NCBI RefSeq assembly: GCF_014284195.1
Contig: NZ_JACOGC010000001.1
Location: 496,001-560,000, forward strand
From: Cognatundibacterium griseum
GTDB lineage: Bacteria; Pseudomonadota; Gammaproteobacteria; Burkholderiales; Burkholderiaceae_D
Length of the DNA: 64,000 nt
Reading direction: 5' to 3'
Of the stretch, positions 60,706 through 64,000 are shown piece by piece; position 1 is the first letter of the stretch, and the number at the start of each line of letters is the position of its first letter. The notes under the pieces were generated by a model. It searched no databases, had not been told where the DNA came from, and worked only from the letters and a program-made list of their open reading frames with translations. Made by a program: the position numbers and the translations under genes.

Positions 60706-61602
60706 ATGAAAATGGAAATCTTATTGCAATTAGTCTTCAGCGGTATCGCGCTAGGGATGATCTATGCGGTCATCGCATTCGGCTACCAGCTGACCTTTGC
60801 GACTTCCGGCACACTGAATTTCGGTCAGGGCGAAGCGTTGATGCTGGGGGCTCTGGTCGGCCTCAGTCTGGTGGGAAATGTCCACGGCGGACCTTACATG
60901 AACTACTGGCTCATGATTCCGCTGGTGATTATATTCGGTGGATTACAAGGGGTGTTCGTCGAGTGGATCGGCGTGCGTCCGGCCATCAAGATTAAGTCTG
61001 AATTCGGCTGGATCATGTCCACCATCGCATTGGCGATTATCTTCAAGAATGTCGCTGAAAATATCTGGGGCAAGGATGATCTGACCTTCCCTTCACCGCT
61101 GTCTGCTGCGCCGTTTCAGATTTTTGGCGCGAATGTGCAGGCGATGCAGGTTGTCGTGGTTGTCGGTGCGCTGGCAATCATGCTGGCGGTGGAGTTGTTC
61201 AACCGCAAATCCATTTACGGTAAAGCCGTGGTCGCCACTTCAAATGACCGCGATGCTGCAGGGCTGATGGGAATCAATACCAGCATGGTCATTACATTCT
61301 CCTATGCGCTTTCGTCCGCGACAGCGGCATTCGCAGGTGTCCTGGTGGCACCGTTGACTTTGACCGGCGCCACAATGGGCTCCGCTCTGGGACTGAAGGC
61401 TTTCGCGGTGGCGATTATCGGCGGCCTGACATCCGGCGTCGGTGCGGTTGTCGGCGGCCTGATTCTGGGCATTGCTGAAACGGTCACCGGTTTTTATATT
61501 TCCACCGGCTACAAAGAAGTTCCTGGTCTGGTCTTGCTGTTGCTGGTGCTGGCGGTGAAACCTGCGGGGTTGTTCGGCAAAGCAGCCATCAAAAAAGTAT
61601 AA
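60706..61602 (+). CDS. livH: Branched-chain amino acid ABC transporter permease LivH
   Basis: The 298-residue membrane protein matches LivH (FGYQLTFATSGTLNFGQGEALMLGALVG; IGGLTSGVGAVVGGL near the end). About eight helices are expected. A start at ATG 60712 would also fit. It lies 9 bp before the fused livMG gene. Confidence 0.92.
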   Translation: MKMEILLQLVFSGIALGMIYAVIAFGYQLTFATSGTLNFGQGEALMLGALVGLSLVGNVHGGPYMNYWLMIPLVIIFGGLQGVFVEWIGVRPAIKIKSEFGWIMSTIALAIIFKNVAENIWGKDDLTFPSPLSAAPFQIFGANVQAMQVVVVVGALAIMLAVELFNRKSIYGKAVVATSNDRDAAGLMGINTSMVITFSYALSSATAAFAGVLVAPLTLTGATMGSALGLKAFAVAIIGGLTSGVGAVVGGLILGIAETVTGFYISTGYKEVPGLVLLLLVLAVKPAGLFGKAAIKKV

Positions 61603-61611
61603 GGAACGAAC

Positions 61612-63570
61612 ATGAGCAAGATGACCTATCTTTTTTCCGCGCTGGGAATCGCGGCACTGGCTTTACTGCCGGTGTTTATGCAAAACCCCTATTATCTGCA
61701 TCTGGCAGAGACGATTCTGATTTACGCCATTCTGTTATTCGGTCTGGACATCGTAGTGGGGTACACCGGACAGGTTTCCCTCGGACATGCCGGACTGTTT
61801 GGAATCGGCTCTTACACGACGGGCGTTTTGTACTTCAAGCTCGGCATGCCGATTCTGCTGGCGCTGCCAGCGAGTATCTGCGTCACGGCGATCTTTGGCG
61901 CCTTGCTGGCGTTGCCGGCATTGCGTGTTACCGGACCTTATCTGGCGATGGTGACACTGGCTTTCGGTACGATTATCCAGATCCTGATTAATGAGATGAC
62001 CTTCCTCACCGAAGGACCAATGGGCATCAAGGTATCCAAGCCGGTTTTATTTGGCCAGAAACTGGGTGAAGTCGGGAATTTTTACCTGGTGGCCGCTCTG
62101 ATGGTGCTGGCGATGATTGTGGTGCACCGGATCTTACGTTCTCATCTCGGCCGTGCTTTTCAGGCCTTGCGCGACAGCCCGATTGCTTCTGACTGTATGG
62201 GGGTCTCGGTCTACCGCTACAAAGTTTATGCATTCGTGATCAGCGCTGCCCTGGCAGGGCTGGCGGGCAGTCTGTATGCTTATTCGGAAGAATATATTTC
62301 TCCGAACACGTATAACTTTGAACTCACGATCCTGTTCCTGCTGGCAGTCATTATGGGCGGACGTAAAAGCCGCATCGGCTCACTGCTGGGTGCATTCATT
62401 GTCGTGATGCTGCCATCCCTGCTGGCGGACATCGAATTGTTCCGCAAGATCGCTACGGTCGCAGCAGTTGTCGGTATTGCGGGTGGTGCTTATACGCTGG
62501 CAAAAGGACGCAAGACAGTCCGCGAACTGGCAGTGCCTGTGATTGCGACGGCAGGCATGGCCTTGTTTTCCTATAAGCTGGAGAGCATCACCGACTGGCG
62601 TCTGACGATATTTGGTCTGATGACTTTGTTTGTGGTGTATTACCTGCAGGATGGCATCGTCGGTTTTATCAATTCATTGCTGGGCAAAGGGCCACGTCAT
62701 TTGATGGCGCAACCAGTGGCATTTACTGCAAATGACGACACTGCCATTGCCAAGGCAAACGGCGAACGTGTCGGCATTCTGCTCAGTGCACGTCAGTTGC
62801 TGATGCAGTTTGGCGGTCTGAAGGCATTGAATCAGGTAGACCTGCAAATCGCCAAGGGCACCGTGCATGGCCTGATCGGGCCGAATGGTTCCGGTAAGAG
62901 CACGATGATGAATGTGCTGACCGGCATTTATAAACCAACGGATGGCGTGGTTGAATTCAGCGGGCGCGTGATTTCCGGCACAACGCCATCAGCGATTGCA
63001 CTGGGCGGTGTGGCGCGTACTTTCCAGAATGTCCAACTGTTCGGTGAAATGACGGCGACGGAAAACGTTTTGGTTGGCTTGCACAACACCTTCCGCAGCA
63101 ATGTGCTCGATGTCATGCTGCATACACCGCGCTATCTGCGGGAAGAGCGTGAGGCCAGGATGCGTGCCGCCAGTATCCTCAACTTTGTCGGCTTGTCCGA
63201 TCTGGCAAATGAAGAAGCCCGTAATCTTCCGTACGGCAAACAGCGTTTGCTTGAAATCGGCCGTGCACTGGGCTTGAATCCGCAATTGCTGCTGCTGGAT
63301 GAGCCTGCTGCAGGTTTGACGGCACCGGATATTAAAGAGCTGATCGCCATTATCCGCAAGATCCGTGAACACGATATTACGATTATTCTGATTGAGCATC
63401 ATATGGACGTCGTGATGTCGATTTGCGATACGGTGACTGTGCTGGACTTCGGACAAAAAATTGCCGAAGGTAAGCCCGCCGACGTGCAGGCGGATTCCAA
63501 AGTGATCGAAGCTTATCTTGGTGGCAGTGTCAGCGATGATATTGGCGCACCCCACGCTGTGACAGCCTGA
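61612..63570 (+). CDS. livMG: Fused LivM permease / LivG ATPase
   Basis: One 652-residue frame holds a LivM permease (residues 1-300: FGLDIVVGYTGQVSLGHAGL, RVTGPYLAMVTLAFGTI), extra hydrophobic segments (about 300-355), a linker and a LivG-type ABC ATPase from about 387. Walker A is GPNGSGKS (423-430), the signature is LPYGKQRLLEIGRAL and Walker B is LLLLDEPAAGLT. AAGGAACGAAC precedes the ATG. No internal stop or ribosome site is seen. Confidence 0.93.
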   Translation: MSKMTYLFSALGIAALALLPVFMQNPYYLHLAETILIYAILLFGLDIVVGYTGQVSLGHAGLFGIGSYTTGVLYFKLGMPILLALPASICVTAIFGALLALPALRVTGPYLAMVTLAFGTIIQILINEMTFLTEGPMGIKVSKPVLFGQKLGEVGNFYLVAALMVLAMIVVHRILRSHLGRAFQALRDSPIASDCMGVSVYRYKVYAFVISAALAGLAGSLYAYSEEYISPNTYNFELTILFLLAVIMGGRKSRIGSLLGAFIVVMLPSLLADIELFRKIATVAAVVGIAGGAYTLAKGRKTVRELAVPVIATAGMALFSYKLESITDWRLTIFGLMTLFVVYYLQDGIVGFINSLLGKGPRHLMAQPVAFTANDDTAIAKANGERVGILLSARQLLMQFGGLKALNQVDLQIAKGTVHGLIGPNGSGKSTMMNVLTGIYKPTDGVVEFSGRVISGTTPSAIALGGVARTFQNVQLFGEMTATENVLVGLHNTFRSNVLDVMLHTPRYLREEREARMRAASILNFVGLSDLANEEARNLPYGKQRLLEIGRALGLNPQLLLLDEPAAGLTAPDIKELIAIIRKIREHDITIILIEHHMDVVMSICDTVTVLDFGQKIAEGKPADVQADSKVIEAYLGGSVSDDIGAPHAVTA

Positions 63571-63579
63571 GGAGGCAAG

Positions 63580-64000
63580 ATGTTAACTATTTCAAATTTG
63601 CATGCCGCATACGGCAAGGTTCAGGTGCTGCACGGAATTTCAATGGAAGTTCCGAAAGGTAAAGTGGTGACGCTGATTGGATCCAATGGTGCCGGCAAGA
63701 CGACTACCATGCGTGCGATTTCCGGAATGCTGAAGCCGAAAGAGGGGAAGGTGACGCTTGATGGCAAGGATGTCACAGGCCTCGATTCTCATAAAATTGC
63801 CCGTGCCGGTCTGGCGCATTCCCCTGAGGGGCGGCGTGTTTTCGCCACCATGTCCGTGACGGATAATTTGCTGTTGGGAGCCTTTCCGCGTTTTACCCGG
63901 TCGCGTCCGCGTGGCGATATCGACAGCGATCTGCAAAAGGCCATGGAGTTGTTTCCGCGCCTGAAAGAGCGTCGCCATCAGCTGGCCGGCACTTTGTCCG
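63580..64000 (+). CDS. livF: Branched-chain amino acid ABC transporter ATPase LivF (partial)
   Basis: The frame starts at ATG 63580 after GAGGAGGCAAG and runs off the window after about 140 residues, just as the signature motif begins (GTLS). MLTISNLHAAYGKVQVLHG, Walker A GSNGAGKT and SPEGRRVFATMSVTDNLLLG identify LivF. Together with LivK, LivH and LivMG it completes the importer. Confidence 0.94.
   Translation, partial: MLTISNLHAAYGKVQVLHGISMEVPKGKVVTLIGSNGAGKTTTMRAISGMLKPKEGKVTLDGKDVTGLDSHKIARAGLAHSPEGRRVFATMSVTDNLLLGAFPRFTRSRPRGDIDSDLQKAMELFPRLKERRHQLAGTLS

Overview
The window is a chromosomal segment of a betaproteobacterium, most likely order Burkholderiales and perhaps family Oxalobacteraceae. 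The grounds are gene content and order: the full str-S10-spc-alpha ribosomal block followed by cutA-dsbD, the linkage of ysxC to hemB, ResB/CcsB (system II) cytochrome c maturation, a diheme cytochrome c4, MsrPQ and a pilMNOPQ-aro-dgt cluster. GC content looks like the low to mid 50s by eye; nothing was computed. I saw no rRNA, tRNA, CRISPR array, transposase or prophage gene.

Layout. 1-9 kb is mostly minus strand: a LysR-type regulator tail, ybeD, a D-amino acid aminotransferase, the D,D-carboxypeptidase dacC, a hydrolase, a 2Fe-2S ferredoxin-like protein, a VanZ-like protein and an Mla-type lipid transport operon (permease with N-terminal STAS domain, ATPase, MCE protein, auxiliary lipoprotein). 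A phosphoethanolamine-transferase-like gene fills 9-11 kb. 11.5-30.8 kb is one long plus-strand block for translation, SecY and RNA polymerase alpha: rpsL-rpsG-fusA-tuf-rpsJ-rplCDWB-rpsS-rplV-rpsC-rplP-rpmC-rpsQ, then rplNXE-rpsNH-rplFR-rpsE-rpmD-rplO-secY-infA-rpmJ-rpsMK, then rpsD-rpoA-rplQ. 30.9-45.7 kb carries redox and envelope functions (cutA, dsbD, a 1-Cys-type peroxiredoxin, cytochrome c4, resB, ccsB, msrP, msrQ, an acyltransferase) mixed with sbcB, corA, hemB and ysxC. 45.7-48.7 kb has lptM, cyaY and the bifunctional penicillin-binding protein mrcA. 49-58.3 kb is the type IV pilus assembly operon pilMNOPQ, running into an Ig-like repeat lipoprotein, a fused aroK-aroB gene and dgt. The right end holds a DUF4197 gene and a branched-chain amino acid (or related) ABC transporter in which LivM and LivG are one polypeptide; livF is cut by the window edge.

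Most genes are ordinary housekeeping genes. The more unusual signals lie between or across them. (1) A short dispersed element of about 73 bp occurs four times, each at the 3' end of a gene; it is built from ATACT-(G/C run)-AGTAT boxes. (2) Several leaders in the ribosomal block are strongly structured: a similar 5' hairpin in front of both rpsJ and rplN, and a five-hairpin rpsK-rpsD spacer with interchangeable GTCTGA/TCAGAC arms. (3) There is a compact structured region with a plus-strand terminator between ysxC and hemB. (4) Two gene fusions occur, AroK-AroB and LivM-LivG. (5) A five-repeat Ig-like lipoprotein sits inside the pilus operon. No clear new defence or mobile system was found.
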